DNA of 64,000 nt from Streptomyces sp. CG1 (GTDB lineage: Bacteria > Actinomycetota > Actinomycetes > Streptomycetales > Streptomycetaceae): positions 1 through 64,000 of the forward strand of contig NZ_CP163518.1 in assembly GCF_041080625.1 (NCBI RefSeq), written 5' to 3'. The translations under genes were made by a program, and so were the position numbers. The notes under the pieces are model-generated. The model did no database searches, had not been told where the DNA came from, and saw nothing but the letters and a program-made list of their open reading frames with translations. Shown here piece after piece: positions 1 through 8,320 of this stretch; position 1 is the first letter of the stretch, and every line of letters starts with the position of its first letter.

Positions 1-355
1 TTCGCTTTCGACGTGGTGGTCGGCATGAGAATGACATGGCCCTTCGTCACTCATGCCAGCAGCGAGCGAGCACCACCCCTCAGCGTCAACGGCCAGGTCA
101 CCGCACCTGCACCACTGACGCCCAGACGACGACGTTCAACCGACACTCCCCCGCAGACCATCAAAGGCGCGGCATCTTCGGCAGGGGCGGGACGTCGGGC
201 TACCGCTGCTCTTCCCCACGGATGAGCGACCCGAGCGCTTCGAGCGGCACCGGGCGGTCAGTGAACGAATACGGGCCAGCTACACCGCCGACCTCCCCTG
301 ACCCGCTGCTCATCAGCATCGGTCTCTGACGCCCCCACGCTCGACAGCCGTCCGG
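1..355. other. No gene recognised at left edge
   Basis: Open frames here are short, rich in Arg, Pro and Ser and lack recognisable motifs on either strand. I see no RNA gene, repeat or clear promoter. The segment lies downstream of the leftward membrane-protein gene that ends at 356. Confidence 0.4.
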
Positions 356-736
356 TCACCGGCGGCGGTTCTGCTCCCAACGTGGCGAGCGCAAGTAGGG
401 CGGCCGGTCGTCGGCGACGGTCGTCCGGACCTGCTCCTGCTTGCTTGTTGGGGGCGCCGATTTGCCGGACGCCCGGGCCGCCTTTGTCTTGGCCTCCATG
501 GCGGCGATCGCCGCGACGACGATCACGACCTCCAGGCCGGCGAAGATACCGCCGACGACGTGGCCCGCCACGGTGCGCGAGTGGAACGCCGCGACCCACG
601 GCCACACGAAGAGGCCCAAGGCCAAGACGACGAGCGCGATAGCGCACCCACCGCCGCTGCCACCGCTGCGGCTGCGGTACCGGCGTCTCGTGCTGGTGCT
701 GGCGTAGAACGGGCCCACCTCGACGCCAAATCTCAT
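356..736 (-). CDS. Small membrane protein, unknown function
   Basis: A 126-residue protein. The start is ATG at 736 because a strong GGGGG ribosome site lies just upstream; the frame continues further upstream without a better start. A basic, Gly/Ser-rich N-terminus (residues about 15-28) is followed by two hydrophobic segments at about 30-52 and 62-82, then a charged tail rich in Lys, Arg and Pro. This suggests a two-pass inner-membrane protein. No family is recognised. The upstream neighbour on the same strand is a decayed serine recombinase, so the gene may be part of an old mobile element. Confidence 0.5.
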   Translation of the reverse strand: MRFGVEVGPFYASTSTRRRYRSRSGGSGGGCAIALVVLALGLFVWPWVAAFHSRTVAGHVVGGIFAGLEVVIVVAAIAAMEAKTKAARASGKSAPPTSKQEQVRTTVADDRPPYLRSPRWEQNRRR

Positions 737-859
737 GGAACATCCCCCCATAGGCGCGAGTGTGGCGTCACCGTACAGCGCGGGGACCGGGCCGGAAGGC
801 TGGTCGCGCGCCCTACTCCGGCCTTCGTTGGTAACAGGCGGCCGCCGCGCGGGGACCGA

Positions 860-1077
860 TTCGGCGGCCACGCCTGGCAGACGCAGCTTCGCGATCGAGG
901 TGATGGAGAGCCTCGGAGCGGGCAGCAGATCGCGGGCGGCGCGGATGAACTCCTCGGTGGCGATGGTGGGGCGCGTCCGCCGACACCGCCGCGGGCGCGG
1001 GCTGCGGCCAGGCCCTCGTTGGCGCCGATGACGATGAGTTCGCGGATGAACTCCGCGAGGGCGGCGAAGACGCCTGA
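860..1077 (-). pseudogene. Serine recombinase (resolvase/invertase) remnant
   Basis: The leftward frame contains ALAEFIRELI followed by GLAAARARGGVGGR, which matches the E helix and arm of Tn3/Hin-type serine recombinases (usually ALAEFERELI...GLAAARARGRxGGRP). After position 970 the match continues in another frame as RPTIATEEFIRAARDLLP and then SITSIAKLRLPGV, the C-terminal helix-turn-helix. The catalytic N-terminus with the nucleophilic serine is missing and at least one frameshift separates the two parts. Inactive remnant of a transposon or plasmid resolution system. Confidence 0.75.
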
Positions 1078-1248
1078 ACCGCTTCCGTCGGTCCGCGGCT
1101 TTGTGTTACGAAACTCTTTCTCGAGCGGGAGGAAGAGGATCATCTCTGAGCTGGGGAAACAGCCGGCGGGGGGCTGGTCCGGTGACAGCATGAGGCGGGT
1201 GTTGTACGTTCTGTCGCGGACGGGCACCCGTGTGCCCTGACCTCTCAC

Positions 1249-1271
1249 CCCGCCCTCTGGGCGGGTTTTTT
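1249..1271 (+). terminator. Rho-independent terminator
   Basis: Arms CCCGCCC and GGGCGGG around a 3-nt loop are followed by six T residues. This is a canonical intrinsic terminator on the + strand and insulates the gene pair starting at 1347 from upstream transcription. Confidence 0.8.
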
Positions 1272-1281
1272 GTTGTCCCGC

Positions 1282-1320
1282 ACGTCAGGCCCCCGACACG
1301 GTGTGTCGGGGGCCTGACGT
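1282..1320. repeat. Perfect 18-bp-arm hairpin
   Basis: An uninterrupted 18-bp inverted repeat (acgtcaggcccccgacac and its exact complement) has a 3-nt loop and is followed by GTTTT. It lies directly after the terminator at 1249-1271 and 27 bp before the GTG of the next gene. It could be a second terminator in either direction, or a structured 5' leader. Confidence 0.7.
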
Positions 1321-1346
1321 GTTTTCAGGCACGAAAGGACAGGCCC

Positions 1347-1649
1347 GTGTTGTCGAACGCCTTGCTGGCCGCGGCGATCCTGCTGACGGCGGTGATTTTG
1401 CTCTTCATCCTCGGGATGGTGGCGATCCTGGTCCACGGCCGGATAGCTCAGCGTGTAGTCGAGCGGGCTCGCCAGGACGACCTTCCGGTGGTGCTGGAGA
1501 CCAGCGGGCGGACGCTGTCCCAGCTGCTGGGAGTGGCGTTGCTGCGGCTGCGGCAGTTGGTTCCTGGTGCCGTGGAGGCACCGGCGGGTGGCGCCGCAAC
1601 TGCGGACACGGCAGGTGAGGAGGCAACAGGTGGAGGGATGGCGGAGTGA
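1347..1649 (+). CDS. Small single-pass membrane protein, coupled to next gene
   Basis: A 100-residue protein. The chosen start is GTG at 1347, preceded by AAGGA about 8 nt upstream. An N-terminal transmembrane helix (about residues 5-30) is followed by a cytoplasmic region with an Arg/Leu-rich helical stretch and a Gly/Ala/Thr-rich tail. Its TGA stop overlaps the GTG of the following gene at 1646 (GTGA), so the two are probably translationally coupled. No family recognised; such small membrane proteins are common on actinomycete plasmids and ICEs. Confidence 0.55.
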   Translation: MLSNALLAAAILLTAVILLFILGMVAILVHGRIAQRVVERARQDDLPVVLETSGRTLSQLLGVALLRLRQLVPGAVEAPAGGAATADTAGEEATGGGMAE

Positions 1650-2767
1650 GGCGCATAGGGTACGGGCCGGACGCCGACCCGGTGGCCCGCCGGGTCGGCG
1701 AGGACATCCTGGGCCGGGCGCTGCGCAAGGTTCTTACCGACGCGGAGCGGCGGCTGCTGCTGGACTACCTGCATGGGGCACCCCCGGAGCAGTTGGCGCG
1801 ACAGATCGGCTGCCCGCTGGAAAGGCTGCTCGATCTGGTGGCCGGCCTACTTGAGCGCCTGCGCGGCTCCGAGTATGGCGAGCAGCTCCGGGAGGAGCTC
1901 CGGGATCCGCACGGGCCGCGCCACTCCCGGGAGGTGTGGGAAGGGGTTGCGGAGGTCCCGGTGCACCGGTGCGCCCGGGAAGGGTGCCATGCACCGCCAT
2001 TTCCGCAGAAGGCCACTGGCCGGCCCCGTTACTACTGCAGCGATCGATGCAAGCAGGCTGCATACCGCGAACGCCAGCGGACCCCGGCCGCCGGTACGGT
2101 CGATCCGGCCCCGCGGCGCCCGCGCGGTACGCACCGCTACCAGCTGCGCGACTACTCCGCCCCGCTCGCTGAGTTCCCCCGTCCCCGGCCTCAGTGGCAG
2201 GGGTACTTCAAGTTCCTGTCGGCCAGCGTCGCCTCCTGGTACCAGAGGTCATGCTGGCACCAGCAAGCACAGCCGGTCCCGGCAACCTTCCGACCGACCG
2301 CGCGCAGGATCGTCCTCGACGTGCCGGTCCTCGCCGGCTCCCTTCTCGGCAGCCTCGGCAAATCTGGCCTAGCGCAGTCCCTCCACGAGGCGCGCGGAGC
2401 TGAGAACCCCACCAGAGCGTCGTACGTGGAGCGCCTCCTCCACGAGGCGCTCGGCACCTCGTGGCCGCTGGCGAAGGGCGTGGGCCCGGCGGATCTGTGG
2501 GCGGGGACAGATACGCCGGCGGCCCAGCGGGTGCCAGGCAGCCCGGAATGGTTCGTACTGGTTGGCGCTCCCCTGCCGCAGATGCAGCAGCGCGCCGTCG
2601 ACCCTGGTTCTCCTCTGATCAGCCGGGATCCCGTCGGACCCCTCCCCGTACCGTCGCCGTGGTGGGGTCCTCAGCTCCGCGCGCCTCGTGGCGGCATGCC
2701 ACCCGGCCGCGGGAGTCGGCCGGCATCTACCCGGCGCCGAAGGAGGCGCGGCCGGGCACGGGCGTGA
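1646..2767 (+). CDS. HTH-like and zinc-finger DNA-binding protein
   Basis: About 373 residues from the GTG at 1646, overlapping the previous stop. Residues about 25-75 (DAERRLLLDYLHG, LARQIGCPLERLLDLV) look like a sigma-region-4 or HTH helix pair. Residues about 110-145 carry CAREGC and YYCSDRCKQAAYRERQR, a four-cysteine zinc finger like those of CGNR-type DNA-binding proteins. From about residue 300 the sequence turns into low-complexity Pro/Arg/Gly, which suggests the natural C-terminus was lost by a frameshift before the IS3 copy at 2808. Probably a DNA-binding protein of a mobile element; exact role unknown. Confidence 0.5.
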   Translation: MRRIGYGPDADPVARRVGEDILGRALRKVLTDAERRLLLDYLHGAPPEQLARQIGCPLERLLDLVAGLLERLRGSEYGEQLREELRDPHGPRHSREVWEGVAEVPVHRCAREGCHAPPFPQKATGRPRYYCSDRCKQAAYRERQRTPAAGTVDPAPRRPRGTHRYQLRDYSAPLAEFPRPRPQWQGYFKFLSASVASWYQRSCWHQQAQPVPATFRPTARRIVLDVPVLAGSLLGSLGKSGLAQSLHEARGAENPTRASYVERLLHEALGTSWPLAKGVGPADLWAGTDTPAAQRVPGSPEWFVLVGAPLPQMQQRAVDPGSPLISRDPVGPLPVPSPWWGPQLRAPRGGMPPGRGSRPASTRRRRRRGRARA

Positions 2768-2824
2768 CAACGCCACAGGTCCACCCAGCCCCTGAGGTAG
2801 ACCCCCGGGAGTGGACACCGGGTT

Positions 2825-3716
2825 TCATGCGGCGAGTGACAGCGTAGTTGATGTGATCAGTCGCTGTTCGAACTCGATTGGTGTGAGGTAGCCGAGGGCG
2901 GAGTGCCTTCGGCGCCCGTTGTAGTAGACGAGCCAGTTCGAGACACGTTTACGTCTTCGACGTCCAGCACCGTCCGCGGAGCAACTCCCGCTTGAGGCCC
3001 TGGAAGAAAGACTCAGCCAGGGCATTGTCGTAGCTCGATCCGACGCATCCCATGCCGCGGCGGATGCCGTGTCGGCGGCAGGCATCAGCGAGGGCCCGGC
3101 TGACGTATTGCGCGTCCCTGTCCGTGTGGAAGACGACGCCGTTGGCGTGGCCGCCGCGAGTGGCGACGGCCATCTCGATCGCGTCGGTGACCAGGGACGT
3201 GCGCATGTGGTCGGCGATGGACCAGCCGATCACGCGGCGTGAGCATATGTCGATGACCGTGGCGAGATACAGCCAGGTGGAGCCAACCGCTATGTAGGTG
3301 ATGTCGCCGCACCGCCTGGCGTCCAGAGTGTCCGCGCTGAAATCGCGCATCAGCAGGTCCGGAGCGGGCGGCGCGGTCTTGTCCGCGATCGTGGTGCGCT
3401 TCTTGCACCGCAGGTGTCGGCCGATGATGTGGTTGATGCGCATCAGCCGGGCCACGCGCTTGCGGTTGATCTTCCGCCCGCGCGAGCGGAGTTCGGCATG
3501 CACGCGCGGGGCGCCGTAGGCGCCGTGGTGTTCGGCGTGGATAGCGCGAATCTCAGCGATTGCCCGGTACTCGGCCGCCTGGCGCTCGGCGCGGGCCGGT
3601 GCCGTGGCCTGGTGCCGGTAATAGCCGGAGCGGGACACCCCAAGGACTCGGCACAGCCGCTGGACGCCGAAGTCGGCGCGGTGGTCGGAGATGAAGTCCC
3701 AGCGGCGGGTCTTCAC
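2825..3716 (-). pseudogene. IS3-family transposase orfB, frameshifted
   Basis: From GTG 3716 the frame reads an HTH_21 region (YGAPRVHAELRSRG), then an rve/DDE integrase core with CGDITYIAVG, FHTDRDAQYVS and YDNALAESFFQGLK. The frame ends at 2949 after LLRGRCWTSKT. The usual C-terminus (WLVYYNGRRRHSALGYLTP then EFEQRL) continues in another frame down to about 2825. The DDE residues are present, but the C-terminal frameshift makes the gene defective. Confidence 0.8.
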
Positions 3717-4058
3717 TTCACCTCCCGAGCGAAATAGGCGGCTGCTCGGCGCAGGATCTCTCGTTCGAGCTGCCACTCCTTCTCAGCCTTGAGCAGGCGG
3801 GCGTTCTCGGCCCGCCGCCGGGCCAGTTCCTCAGCCGCACTCTGGCCGGCTCCGGCAACGCGGTGCTCTGCCGTGTGCTGGGTGGTGTCCTTGCGGACCC
3901 ATGTGCGCAGTGTCTCCCCGGTGATCCCGAGCTCGGCGGCCACTGCCGCGTACATGCGCTTGCACCGGCGGCTCGGTACAACGCAACAGCGTCCTTCCGA
4001 AACTCCTCCGGGTGCGGAGACTGGCGTCCCACCTGGACATCCCTTCCTGGACCTCCAA
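3713..4058 (-). pseudogene. IS3-family transposase orfA, frameshifted
   Basis: The 3' part encodes YAAVAAELGITGETLRTWV with a leucine-zipper-like tail ending EREILRRAAAYFAREVK, typical of IS3 orfA. The expected start (HPEEFRKDAVALYRAAG) lies in a different frame just upstream, so a frameshift has broken the N-terminal HTH. The stop slightly overlaps the orfB start, as in intact IS3 elements that use programmed frameshifting. Confidence 0.75.
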
Positions 4059-4314
4059 GATCCATTGTCAGGGTGTCCACTCCAAAGGATCAGCCTCAGA
4101 GATGACGCCGGCCGCCATGGCGTACACGAAGATGACCGAGGCCGCCGCGGGCCGCGGTGTCTGTTTGCCCCGAGGAGTAGGCCGGGAGTCGTGAGCGCGG
4201 CCGCCGGCGAAAAGCCTTGAGCCGCGGGCTGGACCTCCCTCCGAAACTTCTGCCATTATTTGTTTTGTGAGCCGGGCTGGCCGGCGCACTGCTGACAGAA
4301 CGGACGGTTCTGCC

Positions 4315-5031
4315 ATGACCTCGCGCCGTGAGCCTCGCCTGGCCGACGCTGCCGAGATCGCGGCTGAACAAGGTCTGACGTCCGCGCGGATCAGTCAGTT
4401 CTACACCGAGCGCACGGAGAACACGGCCGGCAAGGCGTTCCCCGAGCCTGTCGGAAAGCGCGGCCGCGCCCGCCTGTGGGACCACGCGGAGGTCACCGAG
4501 TGGTTTGCCCATCGCTCGTCGGCGCGGCTCACTGAACACACACCTCCCTCCCTCGACCCGGAGACGTTGCTGAACGCCTCGGACGCCTCGAGGTACCTCG
4601 GCTACAAGAACACCAACCAGGTCAACACCTTCGTGCGCGACCACCCCGGTTACTTCCCCGAACCGGACGTCGTCGAAGAAAAGGGCACGGCCGAGAACCG
4701 CTACCGCCGGCAGTTGTGGAAGGTGGCGACCCTGCAGGAGTGGATGGCCAGCCGGCCCGGCCGCGGAAGGCGCGCCGGAGCCAAGGAGGCGCCGCCCCTG
4801 CCCGAGGTTTCCGCCGACGGCGATCCCGACGAGCTGCTGGGGGCGAGCCAGGCGGCCGCGCTGCTGGGGTACAAGAGCGTCGGCTCCTTCTCCAGCGCCC
4901 TGTCCCAGGGCAACCTTCCGCTGATGAAGATCACGGACGGGGTTGCCGAGAATGCCGGGCGCCAGAACGGGCGTCGGCGGTGGACGCGCCGGCGCATCCT
5001 CCAGCAGGCCGCCCAGCGGTCCAAGAAGTAG
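4315..5031 (+). CDS. Three-module HTH DNA-binding protein
   Basis: About 238 residues from ATG 4315; an in-frame GTG at 4267 would add 16. Three excisionase/MerR-like modules occur in tandem. The first ends with RLWDHAEVTEWF, the second runs from LLNASDASRYLGYKN to WKVATLQEWMASRPG, and the third from LLGASQAAALLGYKS to RWTRRRILQQAAQR. Each pairs a recognition-helix region with a wing-like FPEP or charged turn. An inverted repeat, cagaac-5 nt-gttctg, sits directly before ATG 4315 and could be an autoregulatory operator. Position upstream of the Replic_Relax gene suggests a role in controlling replication or transfer. No named family assigned. Confidence 0.55.
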   Translation: MTSRREPRLADAAEIAAEQGLTSARISQFYTERTENTAGKAFPEPVGKRGRARLWDHAEVTEWFAHRSSARLTEHTPPSLDPETLLNASDASRYLGYKNTNQVNTFVRDHPGYFPEPDVVEEKGTAENRYRRQLWKVATLQEWMASRPGRGRRAGAKEAPPLPEVSADGDPDELLGASQAAALLGYKSVGSFSSALSQGNLPLMKITDGVAENAGRQNGRRRWTRRRILQQAAQRSKK

Positions 5032-5293
5032 TAGCCGGCGGTGAGCGGACCTCCGCGCACCGCCCCATGAACGCGGCCCCCGGTTTTGGGAGTTGGTCCC
5101 TTGCAAGCCGGGAGTCGCGCGATGGCCGGCATGGCGTGGTTCGCCACCACGCCCCGCAGCAGATGCTGCTGCGGACCGGCCATCGTCTATCTTGCGACCG
5201 CTGGCGCGGACGGCTCCAGAGCCCCATCCGACCAGTCGTGCGGTCGGGCCATAGACCCCGGCCACGGCCCCGACCACGAGGTCGTTCTTGGGT

Positions 5294-5335
5294 CGTGACC
5301 TTGGTCGGGGCATCATGGTCGGGGGCTGGGTCGGG
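5294..5335 (+). repeat. GGTCGGG-rich repeat upstream of Replic_Relax gene
   Basis: The stretch starting cgtgaccttggtcgggg contains several TGGTCGGG units and resembles the stretch at 15241-15280 (cgtgaccgtggtcgggcc). The unit occurs again in inverted orientation just upstream (5250-5290). It ends about 20 bp before the ATG at 5357. It may be a regulator binding array or iteron-like sequence. Confidence 0.55.
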
Positions 5336-5356
5336 GGCAGAGGGTTGTCTCCCCTC

Positions 5357-6274
5357 ATGACCCGTTCCACACCAGGAGCTCCGGCCGCCGAGTTGGCCCC
5401 CAGCCCTACTGAACCGTTGCGCCTGCAGGTCCTGACCGCGCTCGCCCTGCACCGCATGGCCACGACCGGCCAGTTGCGCCAGATGCTGCGCCCGGACGGC
5501 TCCCGGCAGCTGGTCTCCCGGGTGCTGAACAAGCTGCGTTCCGCAGGCTTCGTCGACCTCACCGCGCTGGCGGACTCGGAGCGGTCGCGTACCCACGCCT
5601 GGTACCTCACACCGGAAGGGTCCCGGCTGACCCGCGATCTCCCTGTTCTGCGGGGGCGTCCGCCCTACCCCATCACCTCGACAACCGCGGCATCACTGAA
5701 AACCCCGCACACGCTCACCATCGTGCGCGCCCACCTGCCCTTCGCAGCAGACGCCCGCAGGCTCGGCCACGAGCACGGCCCGTGGGACTGGACCCCCGAG
5801 GTGTCCCACCCCATCGGTGAGGGAGAACGGCTCGTGACCGACGCTGTCATGCACTACACCGTCGTCGAAGGCGAACACCGCCGCAAACTGCGCGCGTTCG
5901 TGGAAGTCGACCGCGCCACCATGAGCAGCGAGCGCCTGGCCGTGAAACTGATCGACTACGCCCGGCTGTTCCATTACGAGGCCCAGCCCGTCGGCCGCCG
6001 CAGGCTGCCGTCCGCCACCGGTCCCGCCTGGCTTCGCTGGTATCCGGTCTTTCCCCGCGTACTCTTCGTACTCACCGGTGCCTCCCGGACCAGGCTGGAG
6101 AACCGAATCAGCGATCTGCAAGCGATGGTTGCCCATCACCCGCTCGTAGCGGCCCTCGCCCGCGAAATCCGGCTCGCAGCCACCGTGCTGGAGGACATCG
6201 AGGAACACGGTCCCGCCCAGGCAGCGTGGGTGCCTCTGGCCGGCGGCAAAAAACCGTGCGCATGGACGCACTGA
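5357..6274 (+). CDS. Replication-relaxation (Replic_Relax) family protein
   Basis: A 305-residue protein; ATG 5357 is chosen because the family starts shortly before the winged helix, and AGAGG lies upstream. Residues about 25-95 form a winged-helix domain (TALALHRMATTGQLRQML, RVLNKLRSAGFVDL, WYLTPEGSRL). Residues about 100-240 fit the Replic_Relax fold, with a conserved DWTPEVSHPI region and FVEVDRATMSSERLAVKL. This family is known from streptomycete and other actinobacterial plasmids and integrative elements, where it is linked to replication or relaxase-like functions. The KilB fragment downstream supports plasmid or ICE origin. Confidence 0.8.
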   Translation: MTRSTPGAPAAELAPSPTEPLRLQVLTALALHRMATTGQLRQMLRPDGSRQLVSRVLNKLRSAGFVDLTALADSERSRTHAWYLTPEGSRLTRDLPVLRGRPPYPITSTTAASLKTPHTLTIVRAHLPFAADARRLGHEHGPWDWTPEVSHPIGEGERLVTDAVMHYTVVEGEHRRKLRAFVEVDRATMSSERLAVKLIDYARLFHYEAQPVGRRRLPSATGPAWLRWYPVFPRVLFVLTGASRTRLENRISDLQAMVAHHPLVAALAREIRLAATVLEDIEEHGPAQAAWVPLAGGKKPCAWTH

Positions 6275-6913
6275 CGCACTCCCGCGCGCGTGTGCCAGGT
6301 AGTGATCGCCCGCCTCCACCGGGAAACAGAGCCTCCGGCGAAGACTGATCCGCCCAGGCATGGCCGACGATCGAGCGGGGCAACGGAGTCCGGGCATCCC
6401 CCTGGCCGCCCTGCGCGAACGCCGCGACGTCCGCGGGCTCACCGATCCCGCGCGAAGTCCGGGACACCGCGCGCACCGTACGGCGCCGGACGCGCAGGTC
6501 TCCCAGGCGGTGCCGGACGGTACGGAGAGAGACCAGCATCCTGATAGGCCGTCGCCTGCGGGGCGTCGGGTCGCTGATCGGGGGAGATGCCGGGCCGGGA
6601 CGGGCCCGAAAGCCGGGTGTCCGGGCCGGGCCGTCACGCTCCCCGCCCGGGCACCTGAGCTCAGCGACAAGAAACATGTCGGTGAGTTCTGGGAGCGCGC
6701 CGGTACTTGCCTCCGGCCGTCTCGTGTGCTGGTCGGCTCGGAGCAGGTGATCATGTCCCCGGACTCCAGATCTCTGACCTCAGCCGCAAACTGACCGCCA
6801 GGGCCGGTCCGGAGCGCCACAGGCATGACGCCGCCGCCGAAGGCGCTGCCGCGTACCTCGCTGTCCGCCGACCTCACCACCGAAGCCGACTACCCGAGAG
6901 GACCCCGCACCTG
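6275..6913. other. Intergenic stretch without recognised gene
   Basis: About 640 bp between the Replic_Relax gene and the KilB fragment. The open frames are Arg/Pro-rich and show no motif. In related plasmids and ICEs a small gene or a promoter often lies here, but I cannot support either. Confidence 0.35.
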
Positions 6914-7144
6914 ATGTCCATATGGCCTTCGATCGTTGCCGTACTCGGTACCCTCGCCGGTGCCCTGACCGCCGGACTCCTCCAGCACCGTTCGGCACGC
7001 ACCCCACGCGCCGAGGAGCGCGCCGACAGCCACCGTCAGGACCAGCTCGGCGCCGTCACCGACTTCGCGGCCGCCCTGGACGCGCACCGCTCGGCGATGT
7101 TCCATCGGGAGCGGCTGGCCCTGACCGAGGCAGGCGCTTCCTGA
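6914..7144 (+). pseudogene. KilB-like transfer protein, truncated
   Basis: From ATG 6914 the product is 76 residues: an N-terminal membrane helix (IWPSIVAVLGTLAGALTAG), then LLQHRSAR and a charged helix with DQLGAVTDFAAALDAHRSAM. This matches the N-terminal third of the KilB-type proteins of Streptomyces plasmids (pSN22 family), which are usually about 150-200 residues. The frame stops at 7144, exactly where a leftward hydrolase remnant begins, so a deletion or insertion junction lies near 7140. Probably non-functional. Confidence 0.7.
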
Positions 7145-7790
7145 CGAGGTCAGCGGTCTCGAACATCGTCTGTGCCAGGTAGTCGGCCACGCCGTTGAGC
7201 CACTGCGATTCCTCCGGTGAGATCCCGACGAGAGGGATCTTGTTGAGGCAGGAGGCGTCGTTGGACAGCAGCGGCGGGTAACCCATGAGGACGATCCGGG
7301 CACTCCGGGCCTTGCCGTGGATTGCCTCGATCGTTTTCTGGATACTGGGCGCGACGACATCGCTGATGAGGTCCGGGATGGCTTCCGCGAGCGGCTTGCC
7401 CTGGTAGGGGCCGTCAGGTACGCCCTTGCCTTCGACGTTGTCGAACTTCTTCTCCTGGCACGGATTCCCCTGGCCCCATGCACTGGTTGATCACGTAGCC
7501 GAACCGGGAGTCGTTGCCGCCGATGGAGATGGTGACCAGATCGGTGTTCTGGTCCAGGTATCCCTGCTCGATCTGCGGCAACTCTCCGCTGTTGTCGTAT
7601 GTCCCGTCTTTGTTGTCGGCCGGCCAAGCGCAGGCGTCTTCGGTACGGCCTCTTCCAGACGTTGTCCGCACACCCCCGCGGATCACTGGCCAGTTGGGCA
7701 GACTGGCAGGCGAAGAGAGCCGCCTTGTACGCCATCTCCTTTGTTCGGCTGGGCCGTTGCTGCCCGGCGCTGGCACGGGAGGGATTGCCG
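7136..7790 (-). pseudogene. SGNH/GDSL hydrolase remnant
   Basis: Pieces of one secreted SGNH hydrolase appear in different leftward frames: YLDQNTDLVTISIGGNDSRF (block III, GGND) and then MGYPPLLSNDASCLNKIP with SPEESQWLNGVADYL. An upstream piece reads YKAALFACQSAQLASDPR. The GDSL serine block and the C-terminal D-x-x-H block are absent. At least two frameshifts occur, so the gene is dead. Its 3' end abuts the truncated KilB gene. Confidence 0.7.
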
Positions 7791-7903
7791 GTGGCGGGGT
7801 AGTGACTGCTAGCCTCCGTCATCACGACGGTCTGGGGTCGTGCGTCGGCCGGTCGGAGGAGCGGCCGACGAGGCGCCGGGGGAAGCAGTGGTGCTGTTGC
7901 GCG

Positions 7904-8320
7904 ATGACGGTCGAACTACGGGTCAGCGTTGACGGTGGCGGTCAGCTGGAGGACCTGCGCGAGTGGATGGGCGGGCTCCAGGGCGTTGTGGTACGGGCCG
8001 TGCCCCGCCCGTCGGAGCCCAACAGCCAGGGCACGGTGTGGGACTTCCTGTCCCTGGCGTGCGCGACCGGCGGTCCGCTGGTCGCCGGGGTGCGGGCGCT
8101 CCAGATGTGGATCGAGGCCCGGGTGACGGTGGTCAAGGTCGAGGTCGGCGACCGCCGGTTCACGCTGACCGGCACGAACGCCCGCACTCTCCTGCCGCAG
8201 GTCGCGGAGGCGGCACGGGCGCTGGAGGCGGGCGGTACGGCCCCGCGTGACCCGGCGTCCGGCCCGGCGGATCCGGAGCGCCGCACCCCGGCGGCGGAGG
8301 CTTCCGATGAGCCCGCGTGA
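7904..8320 (+). CDS. Effector-associated constant component EACC1
   Basis: A 138-residue protein from ATG 7904. It starts with the EACC1 strand VELRVSV, has DLREWMGGL in the first helix, then a Gly/Ala hydrophobic helix (LSLACATGGPLVAGVRAL) and a strand pair VTVVKVEVGDRRFTLTG, ending in an acidic Pro/Ala tail. EACC1 proteins are the recurring small partner in actinobacterial conflict systems, encoded directly upstream of variable effectors such as caspases. Here the next gene, a caspase-kinase, starts inside this gene (14-nt overlap, ATG 8307), so the pair is translationally coupled. The promoter is not obvious; GGGGGAAG lies about 20 bp upstream. Confidence 0.85.
   Translation: MTVELRVSVDGGGQLEDLREWMGGLQGVVVRAVPRPSEPNSQGTVWDFLSLACATGGPLVAGVRALQMWIEARVTVVKVEVGDRRFTLTGTNARTLLPQVAEAARALEAGGTAPRDPASGPADPERRTPAAEASDEPA

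Larger units (their letters stand above)
2808..4083 (-). mobile_element. IS3-family insertion sequence, degenerate
   Basis: An element of about 1.28 kb bounded by inverted ends that read ggagtggacacc inward from both sides (2808-2819 and 4072-4083). It encodes IS3-type orfA and orfB on the minus strand. Both frames are broken, so this copy should not transpose by itself. I see no clear target-site duplication. Confidence 0.8.

Noticed and set aside
4096..5610. 504-codon open frame on the minus strand
   Set aside because: It runs opposite the three-module HTH protein and across an intergenic repeat array; composition is low complexity with no motif.
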